Positions 23,681 through 35,700 of a stretch of DNA of 64,000 bases are shown here, in pieces. Positions within the stretch are counted from its first letter, which is position 1. Each line of letters opens with the position of its first letter. The position numbers were made by a program, and so were the translations under genes. The notes under the pieces were generated by a model. It worked only from the letters and a program-made list of their open reading frames with translations, ran no database searches and had not been told where the DNA came from. This DNA comes from Benincasa hispida (Eukaryota > Streptophyta > Magnoliopsida > Cucurbitales > Cucurbitaceae): positions 9,333,487-9,397,486 of the forward strand of contig NC_052359.1 in the NCBI RefSeq assembly GCF_009727055.1, in the 5' to 3' direction.

Positions 23681-25155
23681 AAGCTTCAGTTGAAAGAACA
23701 TCCACATACTCTACCATCCCTAGTTTGAAGACAAAGGAATGGCTAAGACTGTAGAATAAGGCTTAAGGCCCAAATAGAGCTTTAACAAGATATATCAAAC
23801 CCACACGGCCCAAATCCCTGTGGCCCATATTTTTAAACCTTTGAATAACATATATGTTGAAAGTGGTGTGTGTGACAAACATTATATCGATGTGTAGTCT
23901 ATTTTATAAGTTACGCCTCTTATGATTCAACAAACGTTTATTCCTTTCCTTTTTAGTTTAATCAATTGTGGAAGTGGGAAATTGAAGCATTACTTTTTTT
24001 TTTTTTTGAAAATAATTAAACCATTAATTTTTTAAAAGAGTAACATGTAACCTTATTTTCTAAACTAGGTTTGAATTAGCATTTAATCTAATTAATTTTA
24101 TATAATATTAAATAAAACTACATGTACTTAAAATATATACACACTTAACTTTCACGTAACATCTGAAGTGAATTTGTTTAAAAGAAAAAAAAAAAGTGAC
24201 GAAGAGGAAATATACACATCGAAATGGTGCTCTTTAAAGAGTATAATGATATATTAATAGTTTGGGTGGACCGAGGTCTTTTCTGTCTCCTTAGGAATGG
24301 TTTAGTTTGAGGGTTTTTTTTAATGACAATTGACACAGACATCTAAAACCCATATTTGTTTCATAGCTTTTAGCACTTTACCTGGGAATAAGTAATTCTC
24401 AAGCATCCTCTTTCCTACAAACAAAAAATTTCTTTTCCCTTCTAAAATTGAGTGTTTTCTTTTTTTCTCTCTTCTTTTGCTTTTCATTTTATATATAATT
24501 TCATTTTGAATATAGTTAATTAATTAATTAATTAGTATTAATTTAATAAAATTAATATAAATATTTATTTTCATAAATAAATAACGGTTAATTTATTTTC
24601 AATAAAAATTATTAAATGCAATTACTTATTTACCAGAGTTAATTAATTAGTTAACAATATCTTAAATATATTTAATTAATAAACTAATTGAGTTAATACA
24701 CAAAATTATTTTTCAATAATAATAATTTATTACATATTTTTTTTTATAATCAACTAATTATTTATTGAGATTAATTTTAATTTGATCCTTCATTAAAAAT
24801 ATAGAATCATTATTGATTATTTGTAATTGGTTAATTATTTATTGTGATTAGTTTTCATTACTTCATTTATTATTAACATATCATATATGTGTATAGATAT
24901 ATAAAACAAGTATTCTTTATTCATATATTTATCTCATTTTTGACATTTTAATATGATATATTATTTATTAAAAATATTTTCTTTTATTATTTAAATTACT
25001 AATATTGAACTTAATTAAAAATTAATATGATATATTAATTCATTAATTTTAGTGATAAGTTACTCAATTTTCAAATATTTATAATTAAAATTATTATTGA
25101 TTCTTAATTAATTCATTTCTATCACTATATTGAATAATATTTATTAATTAATTAA
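23681..25155. other. Extremely AT-rich intergenic DNA
   Basis: No gene. The part from 24480 to 25160 is dominated by TTAATTAATTAA-type runs. The target for the solo LTR at 25161 lies in one of these. Confidence 0.55.
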
Positions 25156-25160
25156 TTAAT

Positions 25161-27120
25161 TGATGGAACATGAGACATACACAGCAGAATTAGGATATAA
25201 TTACACTCTAATTGTTTTTAATTTAAAAGAAAATAGCATGTATTTGAAGAAAAAACAATGAATTAAAAGGGATGGGATACAACTTTTGTAGCTCCCGAAC
25301 AACCCTTTTTCTCGCTGAATCTCGACCCGAACTCTTTCGGACCACAACTAGAGTTGACCTACTATCCTCTGGACTCAGAACTGAGTTGTGGGACCCGGTG
25401 GATGAAGAAAACGAGAAATGGAAAATAAAATGGATCTTTGGTTTTGGGTTTTCCCTTTGTTTTTTAGCTCAATTTTGAAAAACTAAATTTGACAAAATTG
25501 CAAGAAAAACTTTTTCAACTAAATTGAAAAGCCCAATTTATAGAGAAAAAAAAAACCATGTAACAATTGCATTAACCAAATCCATAAAAACCCAACACCT
25601 ATAATCCACTATTTTAGTGGGCTTAATGTCTCCACTATAAGCCACACTTAGCCCACTATTTTGTTAGTGGAATTATCCAACAAAAGTTTGGATTTTCCCA
25701 CTAACTTTAATCAAAGGGCAAAATAGTCATTTCGTCAAAGTCAAACTTTGACCAAACATTTTAACTTTTTATGATTTTTTCCGTATTGACTAATTTTGAC
25801 CTCCCGAGCATGAATACGCATTCATTTTCTCAAAATTCAAATCACATTTGAATATAAGATCGGTCAAAGTTTGACTTTTCAAAGTCAAAAGTCAATTCTT
25901 TGACTTTTTACATCTTTGACCATTTCCATCATTTTCGAGCTTTCGAATATGAACGTATTCATATTCTTGATATTTAAATCACATTTAAATATTAAAGTTG
26001 TATCTCTAAACTGAAAAATCCGACCACTATATCACATATACTTGTCGGTTTCTCTCTTTTCACCTAATTCGAACAATTCGAATCATTCTATCATACTGTT
26101 CTAAGTTTATTCCATATGAGCTAGTAGGAGAACCTAATGGACCTATAGATCATGGGCTCCAACGATCCGAGATTAGCTGGTTAAACTCTTTAGACGGAGC
26201 TAATCAACATTCGTTAACTAACGGGTCATTCCACTATAATCCCGTAGTTGCACTCCCCTCACTATAGATATATTTGTATCCATTTGATATAACCATGAGT
26301 AAGCTAATCCTTCACAGGTTGTTTGTAATCTCGGTTGGGTCATAAAAATCGTTTTACCCCCAAGACTACATCATGTTCCTTAAGTTCTACCGATCCTCTA
26401 ATGAACAATTGGTTTAAGGTCCAACCTATAAACCAAATTCCTCTCGGGCCAAGGAGAGGGTGGGGCCCCTTGTTCAAGACCTGGATTCAGTACTAAAGGA
26501 AACAACCTATCTACTATCCCTATAACGAGTAGGAGAATTACGTTTTACACCCTATGTTCCCAGCTATCCACCCGATCTTACTTTTGAAATGGAAGGCTTA
26601 TTGGGCCAGCAATATTGAGCTACCCTCACCTATGCAGATCTAAGGATAATTTCGAGTGAACAAAAGTTCATAGTTAGCTCAAGATTAAGATTAAGTTACC
26701 TAGGTCATCAATTAACGAAATAGTCAGTTTTATACATAAAACGGCATTTGGAATGTAAAAAATGACTATTTCATGGTTCAGTCTTATGTAAACTCTTTAC
26801 ATAGGATGCCCCCACTCACATATCTCTATATGAACGATTCAGGATCACGTCGTTTGTACTAACTACAAAGTAGACCGCATCCATAGTGTCCCCAAAATAA
26901 GGCGCCCAACCTTATTCATATACTATAGATCATTTTTGCTATATATTTGAACTTGATCCACATTTATGTCACCACATAAAGTTCAAACTACATTAAATAG
27001 CCCCAGGACCTTAGTTTATTGGATTCAAGATTACAATTTCAATAACAACTTTATTGAAAAACAAAACAGAATATGTTTATTAATTTACAAACTTCGAGTT
27101 TTAGGACATAAAATCCAACA
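25161..27120 (-). mobile_element. Solo LTR, 1960 bp, perfect 5-bp target-site duplication (type A)
   Basis: On the + strand it runs from TGATGGAACATGAG to GACATAAAATCCAACA. On its own strand it therefore starts TGTTGGATTTTATGTCC and ends GTTCCATCA, the canonical TG...CA of an LTR. It is flanked by TTAAT at 25156-25160 and TTAAT at 27121-27125. It shares both ends with the copy at 34187-36141. No internal retrotransposon sequence is attached, so it is a solo LTR left by recombination. The 68-codon frame at 25272-25478 lies inside it and is not a gene. Confidence 0.9.
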
Positions 27121-27336
27121 TTAATGTATTAAATTTATATAAGATTGTCATGTTTAATTTCATAAATTAAATACAAACATATATTTTTTTAATTAAATTT
27201 TAATAGTATTTTCCATGCACAACCAAACGCACAGTCATCACATATCTTGTGAGCTAATTAGACTAAAGGGTATGGTTGACACACTATGTGTAAGTTGGAT
27301 TCCTCAGCTTCCACCAAGGGATAGGTTGGCCCAAAA

Positions 27337-27948
27337 TAGGGGTGTGCATTGAAACCGCTAAAACTGAACCGAATACTAAATCGAACCGAAATCGAATTAA
27401 TGTGGTTCGGTTCAGTTTGATATGTTTTCAAACCAAATTATTGCGATTCGGTTAGGTTTCAAAGTTGAAACTGAACTGAACCGTTTTTTTAATAAATATA
27501 TTAAAAATAATACACACACATTGAAACCGCTAAAATTGAACCGAATACTAAACCGAACCGAAATCGAATTAATGTGGTTCGATTCAGTTTAATATGTTTT
27601 CAAACGAATTATTGCGATTCGGTTAGGTTTCAAAGTTGAAACTGAACTGAACCGTTTTTTTAATAAATATATTAAAAATAACACACACACACGCACGCAC
27701 GCGCACACACAATTTAAAAATATGAAAAAGCAATAAAAACTAAAAAAAAATGGTAAAACCGAACTGAACCGAACCGAACCAAATATAATTTAGAAAAATA
27801 TGAAAAAGCATTAAAATTTAAAAAAAAAAAAAACATTGAAACCGAACATATGGTTCGGTTCGATTTCAGAAAATATAATTTTAAAAATTTGTGGTTCAGT
27901 TCGATTTGAGTCCTAAACCAAATCAAACCAAATCGTGAATACTCCTGA
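27337..27948. mobile_element. hAT-like MITE with GAACCGAACC composition
   Basis: It begins TAGGGGTGTGCA and ends ATACTCCTGA, whose reverse complement TCAGGAGTAT is a decayed inverted end. The 8-bp flanks GCCCAAAA (27329-27336) and ACCCAAAT (27949-27956) match at six positions, as expected for an old hAT-type insertion. The inside is rich in AACCGAACC motifs and holds a 172-bp tandem duplication. Confidence 0.6.
27349..27690. repeat. 172-bp tandem duplication inside the hAT-like element
   Basis: Copy 1 (27349-27520) and copy 2 (27521-about 27690) both start TTGAAACCGCTAAAA and are nearly identical. Both end in an AATAAATATATTAAAAATAA stretch and a CA-rich tail. The CA tail of copy 2 has grown to about 30 bp. 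Confidence 0.85.
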
Positions 27949-28210
27949 ACCCAAATGCTCAAATTCTCTTACGTTGGCACAATTCGCATTGCCTTGATCC
28001 GAGAGGCTGAGGTTGAGGGATGATTAGCCCAAATATGTGTCCAACTCTCGTCTCTGGACCCAATTTATCTTGTCTTAGACTTCAATTCTATTTAGCATAT
28101 ACTCTTTTCTTATGAAAAATTTAAATGTCTATACTTGAGAAAGGTTGTACTAAAACAAAACAAATAGAAATAACACAAATGTAGGAAGGTGGAAGGTGTT
28201 CATTTGAGCA

Positions 28211-28455
28211 TATGTGATCGTAGTAGGTTCGTATGAACAAGCACACACGTGTAGACTTTTCACACACTCCATAATCTAGTGGCCTACATTGCCAAATGCC
28301 ATCTCCAGATTTTTATATATTTATTTATTTTAATTTTGACGGTCCAAACTCCAAAGGAAGAATGTTAATTACAATAAAATGGTTGGAAAAGGGAGTTATC
28401 GAAAGGTACTACTGATGATGACGACATGTCGTAATGGTCTTCTTTTCCGGAATAA
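28211..28455. repeat. Dispersed duplicate segment, copy 1
   Basis: This matches 46581-46785 in the same orientation. Shared phrases are TATGTGATCG, GCACACACGTGTA, AGTCCATAATC-like, AGATTTTTAT, TTTGACGGT, CAAAGGAAGAAT and ACGACATGTCGTAATG. Copy 1 is about 40 bp longer through small insertions. No protein is encoded; its nature is unknown. Confidence 0.75.
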
Positions 28456-28763
28456 AAATTCAGTTATATATTAGACATTCTTGGACATTTCAAGATTGTT
28501 AATAAATAGAGAAACTTGTGGCCTCGTTTAATGATTTTTTAGTTTTTTTTAGAAAATTGCCAAAAAATAAGATATATTTAAATGGGTTACAAGACTTTTA
28601 GTACGAGTTTTTTAAAACCAAGACTTTTGGGATAAATAAACATGGAATTTCCATTATGCCTTTAAATACATTTTAAAAAATTATTATCTTGTTCTCTGTA
28701 ACCTACGTTTTGTGATTTCCATCTTTCTACAAAATATGAGATTTTTATGTTGCAATTTTTTTA

Positions 28764-29153
28764 GCTTGCAACGTCTCGAAACTATCTTCCAACATTCAAA
28801 TTTGAAAGGTCTAATTCCAAATCATTTTTATACTTGTTTTGGGTGATTTAGGATGAGTTTACACATGTTTTAGCAAATTTTTAACTATTTTTTTTTTTTA
28901 TCTCGCAACTATTTTGCAACTATCTTCCGGTATTCAAACTTAAAGGCCTAATTCTAAATAATTTTTAAACTTGTTTAGGTGATTTAGGGTTGGTACACAT
29001 GTTTTAGCAAGCTTTTTAGGTTTTTTTTTTTTTTTTTTTTTTTTGTTAATCTTGCAACTATCTTACAACATTCAAATTTGAAATGCCAACTCCAAATCAA
29101 TTTTATATTTGTTTTAGGTGATTTAGAATGAATTTTATACCTGTTTTAGCAAG
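28764..29153. repeat. Three-copy tandem repeat separated by T-tracts
   Basis: Copies at about 28764-28877, 28901-29012 and 29050-29153 share CTTGCAACTATCTTCCAACA, TTCAAATTTGAAA, CCAAATCA and GGTGATTTAGGATGA, and end GTTTTAGCAAG. They are separated by runs of 12 to more than 20 T. Unit plus spacer is about 140-150 bp. Confidence 0.8.
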
Positions 29154-29537
29154 TTTCTTAGGTAGAGGGTTTTTTGTTTTTTTTTGTTTTTTTTTTTTTT
29201 TGCAATTATTTTGCATAGATTTTAAAAAATATTGTAGAAAGTTGGATAATGAAACAAACAATTAATAGACAAATTAATGTTTATAAATTTCATTTTAAAA
29301 AGAAGAAATAAGAATTTAAATAACTATAATATGGGCCTTAACTCTTTTGTTAACTTAATCGTGGAGTTGTTCTTGACAAGTTTGAGTTGTTGAGAAAAGA
29401 TAGGCAAGTCGAAGTTGAGGTCAAGGTCGAGAATGCAGGTGGCTCAAAAGAAGTAAAAGGTAGCATTAATGACCTCACAAATTTATGGAGGAAGGATACA
29501 CGTGATATGTATGACTGTTAACAGAGATTTATTGAAG

Positions 29538-29720
29538 GGTTGTTTTTAAATATAGAAAAATGAACCAAATATTTACAAAATATAACAAAATTTTAAAACT
29601 ATCAATGATAGATGTTGATAAAAGTCTATCAGTGTCTATCAACATCTATCATTGATAGTTCTAAAATTTTGCTATATTTTGTAAATATTTTCAACAATTT
29701 TACTATTTAAAATAATTTCC
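29538..29720. mobile_element. Foldback MITE with about 75-bp inverted arms
   Basis: The left half, through AATATTTACAAAATATAACA, AAATTTTAAAACTATCAATG and ATAGATGTTGATA, is nearly the reverse complement of the right half, which has TATCAACATCTATCATTGA and AAATTTTGCTATATTTTG. The centre is a short GTCTATCAGTGTC loop. A transcript would fold into an almost perfect hairpin. Related fragments are at 15684, 57880 and 63840. Confidence 0.8.
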
Positions 29721-30829
29721 TTTTATTGAATGTATAAAGATTAAATTTGGATATTCTCAAAATACGCATATAGTTCATTACTTTTAAATTTTTGTAAAGA
29801 ATATTTACTATTTAAACTCAATGAATGACCCTTCAAATTTTAAAATTCACCATAAAATTTATATGTTCTACAAATTTTTAACCACATGCATCACTATATA
29901 TCTTTTTAACTAGTGGAGCAGACAGAAAAATATTTTTTTAATAAAAAATAGGTGTCACATCAACTTTTTATAAGTGTAACAAAACAAATCTAACTAAGAA
30001 TGCTACCAAATACAAATTTTAAAGATTTACTTTTCTTAAAATTTAAATTGATTTATTAATTAATTTGTCAATCATTCTCTTAAATTAGAAAAAAAATCCC
30101 AAAATCATAGTTGATCTTTAGAAAAGTCTTTATTTTTTTTCTTTTAATACAATGTTAGGGTAGAAGATTAAATCTCTAACCTCTCGAAACGGAAAACATA
30201 CAAATTTTATTTTTGCCTTATCTAAATTAAATATGCATTTATTGAGATTTAGAGTTACTCAATTTCTACCCATGTCTCTAAGGAATCTGTGGTTAACAAA
30301 AACAATAAAATTCTAGATTTATATAATTTTAAAATATATACTTTTTAAATTTAATTTAAAGATCTATTTATTTTTTAAGCTAAATAACAGTAGAAGCTTA
30401 TGACTTCAACAGAAAGGAAGTTCCATCTTCTTGCCCAAAATGTGTTGCTACGATTAGTATTCTAATTTAACCTGTGTCTTCTTATCTTTATTTTCCAGGT
30501 CACCACCTCTTATCCAAATTAAAAATTTTGATCATTTACACGTGAAGATTATGTGAGATTTTCTTGATTAGATTTTGCTATCAATATTGGTTTATGTTAA
30601 TTGGTAGAAACGAATGTTTTATGTTAAGAAGCAAATTTAAAGCATACCAAAAGATCCAAAAAAAAAAAAAAAAAATGAGATTCATAGACAAAACTTCGAT
30701 CATAGTCGACACCCAAATTCACTTCGACTTTTTCTTGATGGAAGAAATACTCGAAATGAATGAGGTGAGTTACGAAAGATTCAAGCAAATTGAAAAAAGC
30801 AAGACTCAATAAAACTTGTTAAGAGTTCG
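29721..30829. other. AT-rich intergenic DNA, no gene seen
   Basis: Short frames near 30564-30812 span an A20 run on both strands and show no similarity, so I do not regard them as genes. Confidence 0.5.
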
Positions 30830-31682
30830 AAATTGGCTGATTTGTTTTAGGGTGCTTAGTGTTGGCTCGTTTGGTTGTTGTCTAAGAAAATGTCTTATTA
30901 GGATGTCTCTTGAGTTGTTGTTTCTATTGAATTATTTTCCTTATTTGTTTTCCAACGATTCTTTTCTCTTAAGGATTCTTTCCTTATTTATATTCATGTC
31001 AATATTGAACAGGTCACGTTTCCTTTTTCTGCTGCATCTTTTTAAGGGCAAGTTGTTATCTTATTAGGGTTGCCGTTTTGATTGAACCTCTTTGTTTTGA
31101 AGGGTTTCATCTTTGTCTAGCGGCCGAACATGAGAAAAGAGATTATGAATTTCTGTCAATCTTGAAGTAGTTCTTGTCAATGATCTTTGTTGAGATGGTT
31201 ATTCTTGATCTTAGGGTGAGCCTAAGATTTCTTCATTGCTTGAGAAGGGATTCTCTAACTTAGGGGAAGACTAAGTTTATTAAGTTAAGAGGTCTTCATA
31301 ACAAGGTGGGAATATTACAATTAAGAGGTATTCTCACTCCTAGGGGGAACCTAAGAGATTGCATACTAATAATCATAAACTTAGGGGAAACCTAAGTTGC
31401 CTTGGGAGAAGATCTTGCACTTAGAGGGAGCCTAAGTGTTCATCTAGTGAATTGAGTTATTTGTGTGTCATTGCTTTTGTCATACATTTATAGATAAGTA
31501 TAACATATAATTGCTTAAGTTCATATTAGCAAAAGTATCTTTTCACGGGTATATTCCCTCCTAGATATAGGTGATAGTTCACTAAATTGGGTTACCAAAT
31601 TTTGTGTTCTGTCCATCTCTGTTTATCTTTTTACTTTCTAACTGTCCTTGAGATTATAGACAAAACGTGTGTGACATTACTA
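30830..31682 (+). mobile_element. Probable LTR fragment of a Copia-type (SIRE/Tork-like) element
   Basis: The layout resembles the R-U5 part of large plant Copia LTRs: a T-rich promoter-like region, then repeated stem-loops (31208-31438), then a conserved-looking tail with CACGGGTATATTCCC, GGGTTACCAAATTTTGTG and CTGTCC. It is cut off at 31682 by the miniature element that follows. No coding sequence is attached. The family assignment is inference. Confidence 0.45.
31208..31438 (+). other. Array of five 21-nt hairpins with purine loops
   Basis: Hairpins lie at 31208-31228, 31257-31277, 31337-31357, 31378-31398 and 31418-31438. Each is an 8-bp (or 7-bp) stem of the CTTAGG/CCTAAG kind around a 5-7-nt purine-rich loop such as GGGAA. 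The outer stem bases change together: AT..AT, AA..TT, CT..AG, AA..TT, CA..TG. Spacing start to start is 49, 80, 41 and 40 nt. They may be transcribed as part of a retrotransposon leader. Confidence 0.8.
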
Positions 31683-32799
31683 TGATTAATTTTGTATATA
31701 TTGAATAATTAGCTTGATTAGAATACAAATAAATAAAGAATAAATAGACATAAAGAGGCCCAGGAAAGAACCAGAAAAAGAAAAATACTGAAAAGGAAAA
31801 ATTAAATCAGGAAAAGATACAAGAAAAATAATAATTGAAATTAAACCCTAGTTAACTTTAACACTCTCCCTCAAACTTAAGGTGGTAGAGTAACAACCAA
31901 CTTGAATTATGAAGCGACCGGCTGAAGCTATGATGGAAATTGAAGAAAACTCCCGAATCAAGTCACGACAGATCTAAGTTGGAAACAGAGACCCATGAAA
32001 AACTAAAACACAGAGAACTTCTAGGTTAGAGATAGAGTCCACAAAGAACTAAAACATGAAAAACTTCTGAATTGGAAATAGAGATCTTCATAAAGAGATT
32101 TGAAATAGAACTCATGAACTACTTATTTGAAAATGGAAAAGAGACACTAAAAGATTTGAAAACAAAAACAGGGACCCATAAATGTGGAACTAAAAACGAA
32201 ACAGAATCAGTAACAGAGGCATGAGTAGTTTAAAACCTAAATGCATTGGGCTCTCCTTGTAACAAGCGACGGTCTACCTCCGTCGTATTGGGGTTGATGG
32301 CCTAAATCTTATGGGTTTCATAGTTTGTAAATTTTGTACACGAATTATTTATTTAATAAAATAAGATGTTATTTTATTCAAAATTTAGTTTGCATTAACT
32401 CAATCCAATAAGCTAAGATCCAAGATTATGTTATGTAACTTAAATATGTATGTGGTTGGCATACAAGTGGATCATGTTTAAGTAAAAACCTAAATAGATT
32501 TTAGTATATGGATAAGGTTGGATGCCTTATCTCGGTGACACTACGGATACAATCAGCTTTGTAATTGTTACAATAGTAGTAAAATATTACAAATAATTTT
32601 ATCTTAATTGTTCATGTAGAGACATGTGAGTGAGGGTATCCTATTCAACGAGTTTGTATAAGATCGGACCGCGAAATGATTAGTCTCTCTTTATAATACC
32701 GTTACTTGAAGAAATTAACATTTCACTATTATGACAATAGGTGACTCGACCTTAATCCTGAGTGAGGTATGAATTCCTACCTATGAAGACAATCCTTTT

Positions 32800-35700
32800 T
32801 TAAGGAACTCTTATACAAGAGTACCTCTGAGTGGAAGCGGATCTTTCCAAAAGTATTGTGATAGAATTATCACATTTACATTCGCACATACAGATATGCA
32901 TCATAATACTAAATTACCGACATGTTTAGAGATAAATAAATAGAAGAACAAGTAAACTTACCAGTTGAAAACTCTCTTTGCAGCAAATCACTTTCGTTGG
33001 AATGACAAGCTATTGTTCAGCAACACCCAATCGTCTACCACGAACAGTCTCCATAGAACAGATGAAGAAAAGGGACGACACCACCACTTGGAACCCTCAT
33101 TATTCTCAGAGTGAGAATCCAAAGAGTGGGCTCTGTTCAAATTTGGTAGAGAGGGGGAGGGAAAGAGATCGTATACAATGATAAATCAAGTGGGAGAAAG
33201 ACTTGTCTATCATATAGACAAAATGCTTGATCGCTTAGGTGAAGTATATGATCGTATAGGAAAAGCTAAGCGATCGTCTATATGATCGTTTCGTAAAGCT
33301 CGGACACTTAACGATTGCTTGATAAAAGATAAGTGATAGTTTAGTAAGTAGTGTGCGCGAGTGTAAGTGATCGTTCAGTAAACAACACTATCGTATAAGC
33401 TCTGATTTACTAAGTGACGACTCTCTTGAATCACAACACACCATGAGCTATTTAAGCATCTCAAGACAATTCTTCATCTTACTCATCAATTACGAAAACG
33501 AAGAGACGCCGGGCAATTATCCCATAACTGTCCAATTAATAAATAATAAATATAATGACATTATATTCATAACCTATGGTTTAATATCATATATTAACCA
33601 TAGTATTTTTTCTCCACTAGATAAAAATCATATTTATATCCAATTTCCTCCAAATTAATATATCTCATACATAAAGTCAATTATATCATATATAATTAAC
33701 TAGTTCAATTATGTCATATATAATTGAACTCCCTCTTGTGAATTTGAACATTTCAAACTAACCTAAAAATTGATTCTCAATTTGTATCCAAGCTACCAAG
33801 GGGACCTTATAGACTTCTGGCTCGAAGCTCGAACGGTACGTGAGTAACTAACTAAACTCTTTAGCCACGATATCTACCATCCATTAATTATCAGCCATTT
33901 CACTAAAGACCAACAACTGAACTCTTCTTACCACAGATATATTTCTATGTCCATCGGATATAACCAATCATCAGTATGATGACCCTTCACAGATGCCCGT
34001 AAGTATAGTTGAGCCAATTTACCGTTTTGCCCCTGTAGTTATATCTTACTCCTTAAGTACCACTGATCCCTCTAATGAACAATACAACAAAGTCCTACTA
34101 TATGTGAACACCTCTCGGGCCATGAGAAGATGCGTGGCGCCACATCATTCAAACACCGGGATCAACCCTTAAGGGAGCAATCTATCTGTTGGATTTTATG
34201 TCCTAAAAATCGTAGTTTGTAAATTAATAAACATATTCTATTTTGTTTTTCGATAAAGTTGTTATTGAAATTGTAATCTTGAATCCAATAAACTAAGGTC
34301 CTGAGGCTATTTAATGTAGTTTGAAATTTATATAGTGATATAAATGTGGATCAAGTTCAAATATGTAGCCAAAATGGTCTGTAGTATATGAATAAGGTTG
34401 CCTTATTCTGGGGACAATATTGATGCGGCCCATTTTGTAGTTAATACAAATGATGTGATCCTGAATCGTTCATATAGAGATATGTGAGTGGGGGCATCCT
34501 ATGAAATGAGTTTGCATAAGATTGAACCATGAAATAGTCACTTTTTACGTTCTAAATGTCGTTTTATGTATAAAACTAACTATTTCGTTAATTGATGACC
34601 TAGGTAACTTAATCTTAATCCTGAGCTAACTATGAACTCCTGTTCACTCGGAATTATCCTTAGATATGCATAGGTGAGGGCAGCTTATCATCGTTGGCCC
34701 AATAAGTCTTCCATTTCAGGGGTAAGATCAGGTGGATAGATGAGAACATAGGGTGCAAGATGAAATTCACTCCTACCCGTTATAGGGATAGTAGATAGGT
34801 TGTTCCCTTTAGTACTGAATCCAGGTCTTGAACAAGGGACCCCACCCTCACCTTGGCCTGAGAAGGGTTCAGTTTATAGGTTGGATCTTAAACCAATTGT
34901 CCATTAGAGGATTAGTGAAACTTTAGGAACAAGACGTAGTCTTAGGGTAAAACGGTCTTTATGACCCAGCCGAGATTACGAACAACCTGTGAAGGATTAG
35001 CTTACTGATTGTGGTTATATCAAATAGACAGAAATATATCTACAGTGAAGGGAGTACAACTATGGGACTTTAGTGGAATAACCCGTTAGTTAACAAATGT
35101 TGATTAATTAGGACAAAGAGTTTTACCGGTTAATCTCGGATTGTTGGAGCCCATGATCTATAGGTCCATTAGGTTCCCCTACTAGCTCATATGGAATAAA
35201 CTTAGAACTGTATAATAGAATAATTCGAATTATTCGAATTAGGTGAAGAGAGAGAAATCGACAAGTATATGTGATATAGTGGTCGGGTTTTTTAGTTTAG
35301 ATATACAACTTCAATATTTAAATATGATTTAAATATCAAGAATATGAATACGTTCAAATTCGGAAGCTCGAAAATAATGGAAATGGTCAAAGATGTAAAA
35401 AGTCAAAGAGTTGACTTTTAACTTTGAAAAGTCAAACTTTGACCGACCTTATATTCAAATATGATTTGAATTTCGAGAAAATGAATACGGACTTATGTTC
35501 GAGAGGTCAAAATTAATCAACATAGAAAAAATCATAAAAAGTCAAAATGTTGACTTTTTGGTCAAAGTTTGACTTTGACAAAATGACTATTTTGCCCTTT
35601 TTCTAAAGTTAGTGGGAAAATCCAAACTTTTATTGGATAATTCTACTAACAAATAGTGGACTAGGTGTTGGCTTATAGAGGAGACATTAAGTCCACTTAG

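Noticed and set aside
30564..31067. Frames of about 80 codons on both strands around an A20 run
   Set aside because: The open frames depend on the homopolymer and on T-rich sequence at the start of a probable LTR; no domain is visible.
31683..31863. Possibility that the short LTR belongs to the Cassandra TRIM group, which carries 5S rRNA sequence
   Set aside because: I see no 5S internal promoter boxes in either LTR.
32978..33658. Open frames of 67 and 71 codons considered as small genes
   Set aside because: They fall inside the reverse type-B LTR and are not preserved in related LTRs.
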